A stretch of DNA of 64,000 nt from Candidatus Lightella neohaematopini (GTDB lineage: Bacteria; Pseudomonadota; Gammaproteobacteria; Enterobacterales; Enterobacteriaceae), in the NCBI GenBank assembly GCA_025728475.1, contig JAOBJN010000001.1:153085-217084 (forward strand), given 5' to 3'. The notes below the pieces were generated by a model, which was not told where the DNA came from, made no database searches, and saw only the letters and a program-made list of their open reading frames with translations. Below, in pieces: positions 52,512 to 64,000 of the stretch. The translations under genes and the position numbers were made by a program. The first letter of the stretch is position 1. Each line of letters opens with the position of its first letter.

Positions 52512-52871
52512 ATGTTTATAAAAATTAATATAGTGAATTTTCTTAAAAAACACATAAAAAAATTATCTATTACTATACTAATAGTATTAATCATATTTAT
52601 AATATCTAATTATTATAGTAATTTATTTACAACATTTATTACAATTGTTATTAGTATTATGATATTATACCTTTTAAGAAAAAATAATATAGTAAAAATG
52701 ATAACACAATCTTATAAAGAATTAAAACAAGTTAGCTGGCCTAATTATAAAGATGCAATAAATATAACGATAATTATTACTGTAGTAACAATTATAATAT
52801 CATTAATAATATGGGGATTAGATACTTTATTAATTAATATTATTTCATTCATCACCAAATTAAAAATATAG
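52512..52871 (+). CDS. secE: Protein translocase subunit SecE
   Basis: Clamps the SecY channel. From the ATG at 52512 the product is 119 residues (E. coli 127); a GTG at 52485 in the same frame adds nine residues but starts only seven bases after the tuf hairpin, so the ATG is preferred with low certainty. Three membrane helices are seen as in enterobacterial SecE. The conserved amphipathic helix and hinge [20 protein letters not shown] precede the last helix, which ends [18 protein letters not shown]. One base separates it from nusG. Confidence 0.93.
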   Translation: MFIKINIVNFLKKHIKKLSITILIVLIIFIISNYYSNLFTTFITIVISIMILYLLRKNNIVKMITQSYKELKQVSWPNYKDAINITIIITVVTIIISLIIWGLDTLLINIISFITKLKI

Positions 52872-52872
52872 T

Positions 52873-53418
52873 ATGAATATATCTGTTACAAAAAATTGGT
52901 ATGTAATTCAAGTCTTTTCTGGTTTTGAAAAAAAAGTATCTTTATCTATTAAAGAGTATATTAAATTATATAAAATGGAACAATTATTTGGTGATGTTAT
53001 AGTTCCTACAGAAGAAGTAGTAGAAATAAAACGTGGACAAAGACGAAAAAGTGAAAGAAAATTTTTTCCCGGATATATATTAGTACAAATGATATTAAAT
53101 AATGACAGTTGGTACTTAATTCGTAGTATACCAAAAGTTATGGGATTTGTAGGTGGACATTCTGATCGTCCAACACCAATAAGTAATAAAGAAATTAAAG
53201 TTATTATTGATAGATTACAAAAAGCAGGTGATAAACCAAAACCAAAAGTAATATTTGAATTAGGTGAATTAGTAAGAGTAAATCATGGGCCGTTTTCTGA
53301 TTTTAATGGAATAGTAGAAGAAGTAGATTATGAAAAAAGTAGATTAAAAGTATCTGTTTCTATTTTTGGAAGATCTACTCCAGTAGAATTAGATTTTGCA
53401 CAAGTAGAAAAAAATTGA
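52873..53418 (+). CDS. nusG: Transcription termination/antitermination factor NusG
   Basis: Binds RNA polymerase and links it to Rho or the ribosome. 181 residues, the E. coli length. N-terminal NGN domain has [36 protein letters not shown] and the helix around [15 protein letters not shown]; the KOW domain at the end has [20 protein letters not shown]. Follows secE as in E. coli. Confidence 0.98.
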   Translation: MNISVTKNWYVIQVFSGFEKKVSLSIKEYIKLYKMEQLFGDVIVPTEEVVEIKRGQRRKSERKFFPGYILVQMILNNDSWYLIRSIPKVMGFVGGHSDRPTPISNKEIKVIIDRLQKAGDKPKPKVIFELGELVRVNHGPFSDFNGIVEEVDYEKSRLKVSVSIFGRSTPVELDFAQVEKN

Positions 53419-53485
53419 TATATAATAACTATATGTTATTATATTGGTAATTATTTCATAATATTATTATTTATATTTAAATTTT

Positions 53486-53914
53486 ATGGCTAAGCAAATA
53501 AAAACTATAGTTAAATTACAAATACCATCTGGAGTTGCTACTCCATCTCCACCAATTGGTCCTGCTTTAGGCCAGCATGGAATTAATATCATGGAATTTT
53601 GTAAAAAGTTTAATCATATGACTTCAGGAATAAAGAATAATACTCCATTACCTACTGTAATAACAATTTATACTGATAATTCCTTTACTTTTATATGTAA
53701 AAGCCCACCAGTTACTTTTTTGTTAAAACAAATAATTAATATAGAGATAGGTTCTAAAAAACCAGGACAAGATATAGTTGGTAAAATTAGTTATAGTATG
53801 ATTAAAGAAATTGCTCAATTAAAAATAAAAGATATGAATACAATTAAATTAGAATCAATAATTAAGTCTATTATTGGTTCAGCTACATCTATGGGAATAA
53901 TTATTAATGAGTAA
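53486..53914 (+). CDS. rplK: 50S ribosomal protein L11
   Basis: Forms the factor-binding stalk base with 23S rRNA. 142 residues, as in E. coli. VKLQIPSGVATPSPPIGPAL with the flexible proline-rich linker and GQHGINIMEFCKKFN are conserved; the end has ATSMGI. It overlaps rplA by eight bases. In E. coli L1 represses this pair; its leader target was not recognised here. Confidence 0.97.
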   Translation: MAKQIKTIVKLQIPSGVATPSPPIGPALGQHGINIMEFCKKFNHMTSGIKNNTPLPTVITIYTDNSFTFICKSPPVTFLLKQIINIEIGSKKPGQDIVGKISYSMIKEIAQLKIKDMNTIKLESIIKSIIGSATSMGIIINE

Positions 53915-54614
53915 AATAAGTAAAAGGATGAATAATTTATATAAAAATGTAAGTAATAATAAATGTTACGAAATTAGTCAAGCAATTGACATTTTGAAAG
54001 AAAACAATACTATTAAATTTGTTGAAAGTATTGATGTTGCTATAAAACTTAACATTAATACTAAAAAAATAGATCATAATATCAAAAATACAGTTATGTT
54101 ACCCCATAACAACGGTCAAATAATAAAAATAGCAGTTTTTACTCAAGATAAAAAACAAATTGAATTAATTAAAAAGATTGGTATTACCATGATTGGTATG
54201 GAGGAATTATTTTCCTACATAAAAAATAATAAAAAAGAAAAAATAAATTTTGTTATAGCATCACCAGATGCTATGCCATTAGTTAGTAAACTAGGTAGTA
54301 TATTAGGACCAAGAAATATTATGCCTAATCCTAAGTTAGGTACTGTCACTAATGATATTGTTTCAGTAATTAATGAAATAAAATTAGGAAAGATTATTTA
54401 TTGTAATGATAAGTATGGAATTATACATACTTCTATAGGTAGAATAAATTTTAGTAAAGATAAAATAATAGAAAACTTAAAAGCATTAATATTATCAATA
54501 ATTAAAAATAAATTTGTTTTAAATAAAAATAATTTGATAAATCAAGTACATTTATCTACAACAATGGGCATTGGTATTAATATTAATTTTTTAAGTGTAC
54601 TAAAAAATAAATAG
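53907..54614 (+). CDS. rplA: 50S ribosomal protein L1
   Basis: Mobile L1 stalk protein that helps deacylated tRNA leave. 235 residues (E. coli 234). The ATG at 53907 gives MSKISKRMNNLYKNV, matching E. coli MAKLTKRM, and overlaps the rplK end. Core FVESIDVAIKLNINTKKIDHN, VIASPDAMPLVSKLG and LGPRNIMPNPKLGTVT are clear. The C-terminal half is AT-drifted. Confidence 0.96.
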   Translation: MSKISKRMNNLYKNVSNNKCYEISQAIDILKENNTIKFVESIDVAIKLNINTKKIDHNIKNTVMLPHNNGQIIKIAVFTQDKKQIELIKKIGITMIGMEELFSYIKNNKKEKINFVIASPDAMPLVSKLGSILGPRNIMPNPKLGTVTNDIVSVINEIKLGKIIYCNDKYGIIHTSIGRINFSKDKIIENLKALILSIIKNKFVLNKNNLINQVHLSTTMGIGININFLSVLKNK

Positions 54615-54680
54615 TATTTATTTATAAATTTTTAAAAATATAATTTTAATTAATAATTATTTTATATAATAAGAATTATT

Positions 54681-55166
54681 ATGGTTTTAAATATTAATGA
54701 AAAATCTAATATTATAGATAATATTCGTAAATTATTTATTAATGTATTATCTATTGTTGTTGCCGATTATCACGGTGTTAATGCAAATGAAATTAATTCT
54801 CTAAGAAAAGATGCGTATCTACAAAATATTAGTATTTTTATAATAAAAAATACTTTAATTAATCGTGTTATTAAAGAAAATAATAATTTTAAATGTTTAC
54901 TTAACTCATTTAGTGGACCAACATTAATTGCTTGTTCATCTAAACATCCTGGTATTGCTGCACGTTTATTATATAATTTTTCTAAAAATACTAAATTAAA
55001 GATAAAATTAGCATGTTTTAATGGTAATATTATACATAAATCAGAAATAAATTATTTAGTTAATATGCCAACATATGAAGAAGCTATTATTAATATTATT
55101 AAATTATTAAAAGAAGTTTCTTTATTAAAATTACTTAGAGTATTAAATTTTATAAAAAGTAATTAA
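54681..55166 (+). CDS. rplJ: 50S ribosomal protein L10
   Basis: Anchors L7/L12 dimers to the ribosome. 161 residues (E. coli 165). SIVVADYHGVNANEINSLRK and IIKNTLINRVI match the family, and FSGPTLIACSSKHPG lies in the middle. The C-terminal L12-binding helix is present. A 66-base gap separates it from rplA; no L10 operator could be recognised. Confidence 0.95.
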   Translation: MVLNINEKSNIIDNIRKLFINVLSIVVADYHGVNANEINSLRKDAYLQNISIFIIKNTLINRVIKENNNFKCLLNSFSGPTLIACSSKHPGIAARLLYNFSKNTKLKIKLACFNGNIIHKSEINYLVNMPTYEEAIINIIKLLKEVSLLKLLRVLNFIKSN

Positions 55167-55190
55167 TTATATTATAAATTAAGGATTATT

Positions 55191-55556
55191 ATGTCTATTT
55201 CTAAAGAAAATATCATAGATGCGATTAGTAATATGTCAATAAATGATATAAGTGAGCTAATATCTATGTTAGAAAAAAAATTTAATGTTGTAGCTAATAC
55301 AATAAGTAATAATATAGTAAATAATACCGAAGTACCAGAAGAACAAACAGAATTTAGTATATTTTTAGATAAAATTGGTACAAATAAAATTTCTGTTATC
55401 AAAGTAGTTCGTAGTATTACTGGATTAGGTTTAAAAGAAGCAAAAGATTTGGTTGAATCAGCTCCAGTATTAATAAAAGAGTCGTTAAGCAAAATTGATG
55501 CAAATAGTATAAAACAAGATTTGGAAAAAGTTGGTGCTTCTGTTACGATAAAATAA
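55191..55556 (+). CDS. rplL: 50S ribosomal protein L7/L12
   Basis: Multi-copy stalk protein that recruits translation factors. 121 residues, the E. coli length. N-terminal dimerisation helix (IIDAISNMSINDISELISMLE), an asparagine-rich hinge replacing the usual alanine-rich one, and the C-terminal factor-binding domain with SITGLGLKEAKDLVES. The altered hinge reflects AT pressure. AAGGA precedes the ATG; rpoB follows after 76 bases. Confidence 0.97.
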   Translation: MSISKENIIDAISNMSINDISELISMLEKKFNVVANTISNNIVNNTEVPEEQTEFSIFLDKIGTNKISVIKVVRSITGLGLKEAKDLVESAPVLIKESLSKIDANSIKQDLEKVGASVTIK

Positions 55557-55632
55557 AGTAATTAAAAAATAGAATACGTATTACGTGATAACTTATAATA
55601 CTATTTGTTTACTAATATAATAGGTTAATAAT

Positions 55633-58600
55633 ATGTTATATTCTAATGCTGAAAAAATAAGAATCCGTAAAGATTTTGGTAAAAGACAACAAATATTAGA
55701 TGTACCATATCTTTTATCTATTCAACTAGAATCTTTTAAGAAATTTGTTGAATATGATCCTAATGGTAAGGTTGGACTAGAATCAGTTTTTCGTTCTATT
55801 TTTCCTATTAAAAGTTATAGTAAAAATGCAATATTAGAATATTATAGTTACTATATTGAACGACCAATTTTTGACATTAATGAATGTAAGACACGGGGTA
55901 TGACTTATTCAGCTTCATTAAAAGTAAAGTTACGTTTATTGGTTTATGATAATGATACATTAAATAATAAAATTAAATATGAAAAAGAACAAGAAGTTTA
56001 TATGGGAGAAATTCCATTAATGACAAGTAGTGGTACTTTTATTATTAATGGTATTGAACGAGTTGTAGTATCACAGTTGCATCGTAGTCCTGGAGTATTT
56101 TTTGATAGTGACAAAGGAAAAACTCACTCCTCAGGTAAAATACTATATAACGCTCGTATTATTCCTTATAGAGGTTCTTGGTTAGATTTTGAATTTGATT
56201 CTAAAGATAATTTATTTGTACGTATTGATAGAAGAAGAAAATTACCTGTCACTGTACTATTACATGCTTTAGGTTATAATAATAATCAAATACTAGATAT
56301 ATTTTTTGATAAAGTAGTTTATAATATTAATAATAATCAAATTAAAATGATATTAATACCAGAAAGATTAAGAGGCGAAACTGCATTATTTGACATAAAA
56401 TATAATGGCATTGTTTATGTTAAACAAGGTAGAAGAATTACTTATAAACATATTAAATCATTGATAAATGATCATGTAAGTGAAATAGAAATACCAATTG
56501 ATTATGTTATTGGTAAAATATTAGCTAAAGATTATTTTGATGATAATAAAAAATTAATAGTACAAGCAAATACTAAAATAACCCCAGAAATATTAAAAAA
56601 ACTTAGTTATTCTAACTATTCTCAAATAGAAACAATTTTTACTAATGATCTAGATCATGGTCCATTTATATCAGAAACAATTAAAATTGATCCAACTTAT
56701 GATCGTACAACAGCCTTGACAGAAATATATCGTGTTATTAGACCTGGTGAACCTCCTACTAAAGATACAATTGAAAACATGTTTAATAATATATTTTTTT
56801 CTTCTGATCGTTATGATCTATCTTTAGTTGGAAGAATGAAATTTAATAAATCTCTTTTATGTAATGAGAATTATAATAATGGATTACTTACTAAAAAAGA
56901 TATTATATTAGTAATAAAAAAATTAATAGATATTAGAAATGGAAAGGGAGAAATAGACGATATTGATCATTTAGGTAATCGACGTATTCGTTCTGTGGGA
57001 GAAATGGCAGAGAATCAATTTCGTATTGGTTTACTTAGAGTAGAAAAAACTGTAAAAGAGAGATTATCTATTGGAGACTTAGATAACTTAATGCCTCAAG
57101 AACTTATAAATGCTAAACCGATTTCTGCTGCAATAAAAGAATTTTTTGGATCTAGTCAATTATCACAATTTATGGATCAAAATAATCCATTATCAGAAAT
57201 AACTCATAAGAGACGTATATCAGCTTTAGGACCTGGAGGTCTAACAAGGGAAAGAGCTGGATTTGAAGTAAGAGATGTTCATCCTACTCATTATGGTCGT
57301 GTTTGTCCTATAGAAACACCAGAAGGACCTAATATAGGATTAATTAACTCATTGTCTGTATATGCTCGTATTAATAATTATGGTTTTCTTGAAACACCAT
57401 ATCGTGTTGTAAAAAATGGTATTGTATCTAATGATATTCATTATTTATCTGCAATAGAAGAAACTAATTATATAATAGCACAAGCTAATACTAATATAGA
57501 TAATAATGGTCATTTTATTGATGAGTTTATTATTTGTCGTAATAAAGGTGAATCTAGTTTATTTGCTAAAAAGCAAGTTAATTATATGGATGTTTCAACT
57601 CAACAAATAGTTTCTGTTGGTGCATCATTAATACCATTTTTGGAACACGACGATGCAAATAGAGCTTTAATGGGAGCTAATATGCAACGTCAAGCAATAC
57701 CTACATTAAAAGCAGAAGCTCCATTAGTTGGTACTGGAATGGAACGTATTGTTGCAATAGATTCTGGAGTAACAGTTATAGCTAATAGAGGTGGTATAGT
57801 CCAATATATGGATGCAACAAAAATTATTATTAAAGTTAATTCAAATGATATTAAAAATAATGATATCGGTGTTGATATATATACTTTAACAAAATATACT
57901 CGTTCTAATCAAAATACTTGTATTAATCAAATTCCTTGTGTAAATATTGGTGATGTAATTAACAAAGGTGATGTATTAGCTGATGGTCCAGCCACAAATT
58001 TAGGTGAATTAGCTTTAGGGCAAAATATGCGTATCGCCTTTATGCCATGGAATGGATATAATTTTGAAGATTCGATGTTAATTTCTGAGAAAGTAGTACA
58101 AGAAGATAGATTTACTACTATTCATATTCAAGAACTATCTTGTATAGCTAGAGATACTAAACTAGGAGCAGAAGATATTACATCAGATATTCCTAATGTC
58201 AGCGAATCTGCATTATCTAAATTAGACGAATCAGGTATAGTATATGTTGGTGCTGAAGTTACTGGTGGAGATATTTTAGTAGGTAAAGTTACACCAAAAG
58301 GTGAAACTCAATTAACACCTGAAGAAAAATTACTTAGAGCTATTTTTGGAGAAAAAGCATCAGATGTAAAAGATTCTTCTTTAAGAGTTCCAAATGGAGT
58401 TTTTGGTACTGTAATTGATGTACAAATATTTACTAGAGATGGTATAAAAAAAGATAAGCGTACTTTAGAAATTGAAAATAATAAAATAGAAAATATAAAA
58501 AAAACTCTTATTGAAGAATTACAAGTATTAGAACATAATTTATTTTCTTTTGTATATAATTTGCTAATAAATAATAATATTAAACCAGAATTAATTAACA

Positions 58601-59658
58601 AAACTCCTAAAAATAAGTGGTTTAATATTAATATTAAAAATACTGATGATAAACAGAAATTATCTATACTTCATAAACAATTTAATAACATAAAAAATAA
58701 TTTTGATAAACAACTAAAATTAAAAATAAAGAAAATAACTCAAGGTGATGATTTAGCTCCTGGAATATTAAAAATAGTCAAAATATATTTAGCAGTAAAA
58801 AGATATATCCAACCTGGAGATAAAATGGCTGGTCGTCATGGCAATAAGGGAGTAATTTCCAAAATTTGTCCAGTTGAAGATATGCCTTATGATGAAAATG
58901 GAGTGCCAGTTGATATTGTATTAAATCCATTAGGTGTACCATCACGTATGAATATTGGTCAAATTTTGGAAACTCATTTAGGTATGGCAGCAAAATGTAT
59001 TGGTAATAAAATTCATGATATGTTAAAGAAAAACACTAACATACTAAAGATAAGAAATTTTATACAGCAAGTTTATGATATTGGCAATAATATAAGACAA
59101 AAAGTAAATTTGGATAATTTATCAGATAATGATATAATTAAATTGGCAAGAAATTTACAAAATGGTATACCAGTTGCTACTCCAGTATTTGATGGAGCTA
59201 AAGAAGAAGAAATAAAACAGTTATTAAAATTAGCTAATGTAGATACATCAGGACAAATTACTTTGTTTGACGGTAGAACTGGAGAAAAATTTGAAAGACC
59301 AGTAACTGTTGGATATATGTACATGTTAAAATTAAATCACTTAGTAGATGATAAAATGCATGCTCGTTCTACTGGATCTTATAGTTTAGTCACGCAACAA
59401 CCATTAGGTGGTAAGGCTCAGTTTGGTGGTCAAAGATTTGGTGAAATGGAAGTTTGGGCATTGGAAGCATATGGAGCTGCATATACATTACAAGAAATGC
59501 TAACTGTTAAATCAGATGATGTTAGTGGAAGAACAAAAATGTATAAAAATATAGTAGATAATAATCATACTATGGAACCTAATATACCTGAATCATTTAA
59601 TGTATTACTTAAAGAAATACGTTCCTTAGCTATTAATATAGAATTAGAAGAAAATTAA
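55633..59658 (+). CDS. rpoB: DNA-directed RNA polymerase beta subunit
   Basis: Forms one pincer and part of the active site of RNA polymerase. 1341 residues (E. coli 1342). The rifampicin-binding region [20 protein letters not shown], then [20 protein letters not shown], and the active-site motifs [13 protein letters not shown] and [16 protein letters not shown] are conserved with no resistance-type change noted. Start [18 protein letters not shown] fits E. coli. In E. coli an attenuator lies between rplL and rpoB; the 76-base gap here shows no clear hairpin. Confidence 0.99.
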   Translation: MLYSNAEKIRIRKDFGKRQQILDVPYLLSIQLESFKKFVEYDPNGKVGLESVFRSIFPIKSYSKNAILEYYSYYIERPIFDINECKTRGMTYSASLKVKLRLLVYDNDTLNNKIKYEKEQEVYMGEIPLMTSSGTFIINGIERVVVSQLHRSPGVFFDSDKGKTHSSGKILYNARIIPYRGSWLDFEFDSKDNLFVRIDRRRKLPVTVLLHALGYNNNQILDIFFDKVVYNINNNQIKMILIPERLRGETALFDIKYNGIVYVKQGRRITYKHIKSLINDHVSEIEIPIDYVIGKILAKDYFDDNKKLIVQANTKITPEILKKLSYSNYSQIETIFTNDLDHGPFISETIKIDPTYDRTTALTEIYRVIRPGEPPTKDTIENMFNNIFFSSDRYDLSLVGRMKFNKSLLCNENYNNGLLTKKDIILVIKKLIDIRNGKGEIDDIDHLGNRRIRSVGEMAENQFRIGLLRVEKTVKERLSIGDLDNLMPQELINAKPISAAIKEFFGSSQLSQFMDQNNPLSEITHKRRISALGPGGLTRERAGFEVRDVHPTHYGRVCPIETPEGPNIGLINSLSVYARINNYGFLETPYRVVKNGIVSNDIHYLSAIEETNYIIAQANTNIDNNGHFIDEFIICRNKGESSLFAKKQVNYMDVSTQQIVSVGASLIPFLEHDDANRALMGANMQRQAIPTLKAEAPLVGTGMERIVAIDSGVTVIANRGGIVQYMDATKIIIKVNSNDIKNNDIGVDIYTLTKYTRSNQNTCINQIPCVNIGDVINKGDVLADGPATNLGELALGQNMRIAFMPWNGYNFEDSMLISEKVVQEDRFTTIHIQELSCIARDTKLGAEDITSDIPNVSESALSKLDESGIVYVGAEVTGGDILVGKVTPKGETQLTPEEKLLRAIFGEKASDVKDSSLRVPNGVFGTVIDVQIFTRDGIKKDKRTLEIENNKIENIKKTLIEELQVLEHNLFSFVYNLLINNNIKPELINKTPKNKWFNINIKNTDDKQKLSILHKQFNNIKNNFDKQLKLKIKKITQGDDLAPGILKIVKIYLAVKRYIQPGDKMAGRHGNKGVISKICPVEDMPYDENGVPVDIVLNPLGVPSRMNIGQILETHLGMAAKCIGNKIHDMLKKNTNILKIRNFIQQVYDIGNNIRQKVNLDNLSDNDIIKLARNLQNGIPVATPVFDGAKEEEIKQLLKLANVDTSGQITLFDGRTGEKFERPVTVGYMYMLKLNHLVDDKMHARSTGSYSLVTQQPLGGKAQFGGQRFGEMEVWALEAYGAAYTLQEMLTVKSDDVSGRTKMYKNIVDNNHTMEPNIPESFNVLLKEIRSLAINIELEEN

Positions 59659-59688
59659 TTATTTATAATATCATAAAGGATATATTTA

Positions 59689-62600
59689 GTGGAAAAATTT
59701 ACATATTCTTTAAAATTTAAAAATATTATTGACGAATTCGATAAAATTAAAATTTCCTTAGCTTCTCCAGAAGTAATTCGTTCATGGTCCTTTGGTGAAG
59801 TAAAAAAACCGGAAACAATTAATTATCGAACTTTTAAACCAGAACGTGATGGACTATTTTGTGCTCGTATCTTTGGTCCTATTAAAGATTATGAATGTTT
59901 GTGTGGTAAATACAAACGTCTAAAACATAGAGGTATAATTTGTGAAAAATGTGGTGTTGAAGTAACTCAAACAAAAGTACGACGTGAGAGAATGGGGCAT
60001 ATTGAATTAGCATCGCCAACGGCTCATACCTGGTTTTTGAAATCATTACCTTCCCGTATTGGTTTAATTTTAGATATGCCACTAAAAGATATAGAGAAAA
60101 TTTTATATTTTGAATCTTATATAGTAACTAATACTAATACATCGGAATTATTATATCGACAAATTTTAACTGAAGAACAATATATTAATGCTTTAGAAAA
60201 TTTTGGTAATAATTTTGATGCAAAAATAGGTGCTGAAGCTATACAATTTTTATTAAAAGAAATCAATCTTAAGAATGAATGTAATATTTTACGTAATGAA
60301 TTAAATAACATTAATTCTGAAACTAAAAGAAAAAAAATTACTAAGCGTATTAAATTATTGGAATCATTTATTCAAAGTGGTAACAAGCCAGAGTGGATGA
60401 TATTAACTGTATTACCAGTATTACCACCTGAGTTAAGACCATTGGTTCCACTAGATGGTGGTCGTTTTGCTACTTCTGATTTAAATGATTTATATAGAAG
60501 AGTAATTAATCGTAATAATCGTTTAAAACGATTATTAGATTTATCAGCTCCTGATATTATAGTTCGTAATGAAAAACGTATGTTACAAGAAGCAGTGGAT
60601 GCGTTACTAGATAATGGACGTCGGGGAAAAATTCTTACTGGAGCAAACAAAAGACCATTAAAATCATTAGCTGACATGATTAAAGGTAAACAAGGAAGAT
60701 TTCGTCAAAATTTATTAGGAAAAAGAGTTGACTATTCTGGTAGATCAGTAATTACTGTTGGTCCATATTTACATTTACACCAATGTGGATTACCAAAAAA
60801 AATGGCTTTAGAACTATTCAAACCATTTATATATGGTAAATTAGAAATTAATGGATTAGCTAATACCATTAAAGCTGCAAAAAAAATGGTAGAAAAGGAA
60901 GAATCAGTAGTATGGGATATTTTAGAAGAGGTAATTCATGAACATCCAGTAATGTTGAATCGTGCTCCTACTTTACATCGTTTAGGTATTCAAGCTTTTG
61001 AACCAGTATTAGTTGAAGGAAAAGCTATTCAATTACATCCATTAGTATGTGCTGCATATAATGCAGACTTTGATGGTGATCAAATGGCTGTACATGTTCC
61101 TTTAACATTAGAAGCACAATTAGAAGCACGTGCTTTAATGATGTCTACTAATAATATATTGTCACCAGCTAATGGTGAACCTATTATTGTACCATCTCAA
61201 GATGTTGTGTTAGGTTTGTATTATATGACAAAGGATTGTGTACAAGGTAAGGGTGAAAATATGATTATTACTGGTCCAAAGGAGGCAGAGTATTTATATC
61301 ATAATGAGTTAGTTGATTTACATGCTAAAGTAAAAGTAAGAATTAGCGAATACAAATTAATTAATGGTAATTTTACAAAACAAATTAGTATAGTGAATAC
61401 TACTATAGGAAGAGCTATTTTATGGATGATTGTTCCAAAAGGTTTACCTTTCAAATTAATTAATCAAGTTTTAGGAAAGCCTGCAATTACTAATATGATT
61501 AATACATGTTATAGAATATTGGGATTAAAAGCAACGGTAACATTTGCTGACCAAATTATGTATACTGGGTTTGCTTATGCTGCTAAATCAGGTGTATCTG
61601 TTGGTATAGATGATATTTTAGTACCAACAAATAAAGCTTCAATAATATCTGAAGCAGAACATGAAGTAGCTGAAATTCAAGAACAATTTCAAGCTGGATT
61701 GGTAACTGCTGGTGAGAGATATAATAAAGTTATTGATATTTGGACTATTGCTAATGAACGTGTAACTAAAGCAATGATGGATAATTTATCTACAGAAATT
61801 ATTACTACTCATACTGGTGAAAAAAGATACCAAGCATCATTCAATAATATTTTTATGATGGCTGATTCAGGAGCTAGAGGTTCTGCTGCACAAATTAGAC
61901 AATTAGCTGGTATGCGAGGATTAATGGCTAAACCAGATGGTTCTATTATAGAAACACCTATTACTGCAAATTTTAGAGAAGGATTAAATGTATTACAGTA
62001 TTTTATTTCAACACATGGAGCTCGTAAAGGTTTAGCTGATACTGCATTAAAAACGGCTAATTCTGGCTATTTAACTCGGAGATTAGTGGATGTAGCTCAA
62101 GACTTAGTCGTAATAGAATATGATTGTGGTACTGATGATGGTATTACATTAACTAATATTATTACCGATAGTGATATTAAAGATTCATTAAGTGAACGAG
62201 TATTAGGACGTATAATAATTAATGATATCAATGTTCCTGGAACTAATAATGTACTTATACAATCTGGTACTCTCTTAAATGAATCACATTGCGATATGAT
62301 AAATAAGTATTCTGTAGATAGTATAAAAGTACGTTCAGTAGTAACTTGTAATACTAATTTTGGTGTATGCGCAAAATGTTATGGTAGAGATTTAGCTAGA
62401 GGTAATTTAGTAAATAAGGGAGAAGCTGTTGGAGTTATTGCTGCTCAATCTATAGGAGAACCAGGAACACAACTAACTATGCGTACTTTTCATATAGGAG
62501 GGGCTGCGTCAAGAATAACTGTTGATTCTAGTATACAAGTTAAATATAGTGGTTTTCTAAATTTAGAAAATACAAAGTCAGTAGTAAATATTACCAATAA

Positions 62601-63876
62601 ATTAATTATTACTTCTCGCAATGCAGAATTAAAAATTATAGATGAGTTAGGTCGTATTAAAGAGAAATACAAAGTTCCTTATGGCGCTACTATAAATAAA
62701 AATCATGGTGATGTTGTTACATCAGGGGAAGTAATAGCTTATTGGGATCCTCATAGTATTCCAATACTTACAGAAGTTAATGGTATAATAAAGTTTGTTG
62801 ATATGATAGACGGTCAAACAATTATAAGACAAACTGATGAATTAACTGGCTTAACTTCTATTATAGTTCTAGATACTGCTGAACGTACTAGTAGCAATAA
62901 AGATTTAAGACCAGCATTACACATTATTAATAATTGTGGTCAAGATATTTTATTACCAGGTACAGACTTACCTGCTCATTATTTTCTACCAGGTAAAGCC
63001 ATTATTCAATTAGAAGATGGTACTAAAATTAATAAAGGTGATATTTTAGCAAAAGTACCTCAAGCTACTATTAGCACTAAAGATATTACTGGTGGATTAC
63101 CTAGAGTAGCTGATTTATTTGAAGCTCGTCGTCCTAAAGAATCAGCTATATTAGCAGAAATTAGCGGTATTGTTTCATTTGGTAAGGAAACAAAAGGAAA
63201 AAGAAGATTAATAATAACATCAACAAATGATGATAATAAGTATGAACATGAAGAAATGATTCCCAAATGGAGACAGTTGAATGTTTTTGAAGGTGAATAT
63301 GTAGAAAAAGGTGATATTATTTCTGATGGTCCTGAAGCTCCACAGGATATCTTACGTCTTAGAGGAATACATGAAGTAACTAAATATATTGTTAATGAAG
63401 TACAAGATGTTTATCGACTACAAGGAGTTAAAATTAATGATAAACACATTGAAGTAATTATTAGACAAATGTTACGTAAAGCTACTATTATTAATGGTGG
63501 TGATTCTAATTTTCTAAGTGGTGAACAAGTAGAATATGCTAAAATTAAAATTAATAATATTTTACTTAAAAAAAATAAACAAAGAGAAATTATATATAAT
63601 AGAGAATTATTAGGTATTACAAAAGCATCACTAACAACAGAATCATTTATTTCTGCAGCATCATTTCAGGAAACTACTAGAGTACTAACTGAATCAGCAG
63701 TTGGTGGTAAAATAGATGAATTACACGGACTAAAAGAAAATGTTATTGTTGGCAGACTAATTCCAGCTGGTACTGGTTACGCTTATCATAAAGAACGTAA
63801 TCGTCGTCGTAAACATAAAGTAACTGCTGATGAAGCATCTGCTAATTTAACTGAATTACTTAATCAAAGTTCATAA
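59689..63876 (+). CDS. rpoC: DNA-directed RNA polymerase beta' subunit
   Basis: Catalytic subunit with the active-site magnesium. 1395 residues (E. coli 1407). Starts at GTG 59689 with AAGGA upstream; E. coli rpoC also starts with GTG. The N-terminal zinc site has [20 protein letters not shown], the magnesium loop is [12 protein letters not shown], the bridge-helix region [20 protein letters not shown], and the second zinc site includes [14 protein letters not shown]. The C-terminus ends [12 protein letters not shown], slightly shorter than E. coli. After its stop the last 124 bases of the window hold no gene I can recognise. Confidence 0.99.
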   Translation: MEKFTYSLKFKNIIDEFDKIKISLASPEVIRSWSFGEVKKPETINYRTFKPERDGLFCARIFGPIKDYECLCGKYKRLKHRGIICEKCGVEVTQTKVRRERMGHIELASPTAHTWFLKSLPSRIGLILDMPLKDIEKILYFESYIVTNTNTSELLYRQILTEEQYINALENFGNNFDAKIGAEAIQFLLKEINLKNECNILRNELNNINSETKRKKITKRIKLLESFIQSGNKPEWMILTVLPVLPPELRPLVPLDGGRFATSDLNDLYRRVINRNNRLKRLLDLSAPDIIVRNEKRMLQEAVDALLDNGRRGKILTGANKRPLKSLADMIKGKQGRFRQNLLGKRVDYSGRSVITVGPYLHLHQCGLPKKMALELFKPFIYGKLEINGLANTIKAAKKMVEKEESVVWDILEEVIHEHPVMLNRAPTLHRLGIQAFEPVLVEGKAIQLHPLVCAAYNADFDGDQMAVHVPLTLEAQLEARALMMSTNNILSPANGEPIIVPSQDVVLGLYYMTKDCVQGKGENMIITGPKEAEYLYHNELVDLHAKVKVRISEYKLINGNFTKQISIVNTTIGRAILWMIVPKGLPFKLINQVLGKPAITNMINTCYRILGLKATVTFADQIMYTGFAYAAKSGVSVGIDDILVPTNKASIISEAEHEVAEIQEQFQAGLVTAGERYNKVIDIWTIANERVTKAMMDNLSTEIITTHTGEKRYQASFNNIFMMADSGARGSAAQIRQLAGMRGLMAKPDGSIIETPITANFREGLNVLQYFISTHGARKGLADTALKTANSGYLTRRLVDVAQDLVVIEYDCGTDDGITLTNIITDSDIKDSLSERVLGRIIINDINVPGTNNVLIQSGTLLNESHCDMINKYSVDSIKVRSVVTCNTNFGVCAKCYGRDLARGNLVNKGEAVGVIAAQSIGEPGTQLTMRTFHIGGAASRITVDSSIQVKYSGFLNLENTKSVVNITNKLIITSRNAELKIIDELGRIKEKYKVPYGATINKNHGDVVTSGEVIAYWDPHSIPILTEVNGIIKFVDMIDGQTIIRQTDELTGLTSIIVLDTAERTSSNKDLRPALHIINNCGQDILLPGTDLPAHYFLPGKAIIQLEDGTKINKGDILAKVPQATISTKDITGGLPRVADLFEARRPKESAILAEISGIVSFGKETKGKRRLIITSTNDDNKYEHEEMIPKWRQLNVFEGEYVEKGDIISDGPEAPQDILRLRGIHEVTKYIVNEVQDVYRLQGVKINDKHIEVIIRQMLRKATIINGGDSNFLSGEQVEYAKIKINNILLKKNKQREIIYNRELLGITKASLTTESFISAASFQETTRVLTESAVGGKIDELHGLKENVIVGRLIPAGTGYAYHKERNRRRKHKVTADEASANLTELLNQSS

Positions 63877-64000
63877 TATTTTGTATTAGTTAATACTAAT
63901 GATTTTAATTACAGTTTAATTAAAAAATTATATTAATAATAGTTACTATATTTAGTAGTTTTTAGTTTATTAATATTATATTACTATTTAAGACTACACT

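Noticed and set aside
55172-55492. 106-codon open frame on the minus strand opposite rplL
   Set aside because: Shadow of the conserved L7/L12 gene; no family match.
63877-64000. Possible gene start after rpoC
   Set aside because: The 124 bases are AT-rich with no open frame of useful length or recognised motif.

Overview
The window looks like a piece of the reduced, strongly AT-biased chromosome of an obligate intracellular gammaproteobacterium related to Enterobacterales, most likely an insect nutritional endosymbiont. Nearly every protein is a recognisable orthologue of an E. coli protein at close to full length, and gene blocks keep E. coli order and orientation. Intergenic space is short and almost pure A/T, and lysine, asparagine and isoleucine codons dominate. 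I see no mobile elements, phage, CRISPR, rRNA or tRNA genes. Aromatic precursor synthesis, a biotin gene, a folate gene and PEP carboxykinase together, with no dnaA beside dnaN, resemble Wigglesworthia-type symbionts of tsetse flies. That species-level guess is tentative; other small-genome enterobacterial symbionts are possible.

Layout. (1) 1-7346: asnS (3' end), kdsB, ycaR, lpxK, msbA, rpsA, aroA, an inverted copy of the E. coli aroA-to-asnS neighbourhood that has lost cmk and ihfB. It gives lipid A/KDO synthesis and export, ribosomal protein S1 and EPSP synthase. (2) 7355-11959: glyS-glyQ, an AI-2E-family membrane protein and the small heat-shock protein ibpA. (3) 12086-19565: gyrB, dnaN | rpmH, rnpA, yidD, yidC, mnmE, the classical origin-flanking block without dnaA and recF; rnpA carries a one-base frameshift in a T9 tract. 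(4) 19576-24841: ssb, dnaB, plsB and a decayed ubiA. (5) 24847-41129: aroE, tsaC, def, fmt, then the complete alpha, spc and S10 ribosomal operons (rplQ back to rpsJ) on the minus strand. (6) 41403-47940: bioH, pckA, aroK, aroB, rpe, trpS, pabA. (7) 48125-63876: rpsL, rpsG, fusA, tuf fused directly to secE, nusG, rplKAJL, rpoBC.

How it works together. Most of the window is core information processing: 30 ribosomal proteins, all four main RNA polymerase subunit genes except omega, elongation factors, SecY/SecE/YidC, gyrase B, clamp, helicase and SSB. The metabolic genes form a theme. PEP carboxykinase can supply PEP, rpe belongs to the pentose-phosphate pathway that supplies erythrose 4-phosphate, and AroB, AroE, AroK and AroA carry carbon towards chorismate. 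PabA points to folate and BioH to biotin. The ubiquinone branch from chorismate is broken at ubiA.

No new multi-gene system is visible. The items of most interest are decay and rearrangement signals: the rnpA homopolymer frameshift, the ubiA pseudogene, the missing dnaA/recF at the ancestral origin, the str-rif operon fusion at a single tuf gene (with gene order as expected for a tufA x tufB inversion), and altered active-site loops in AroA and AroB.
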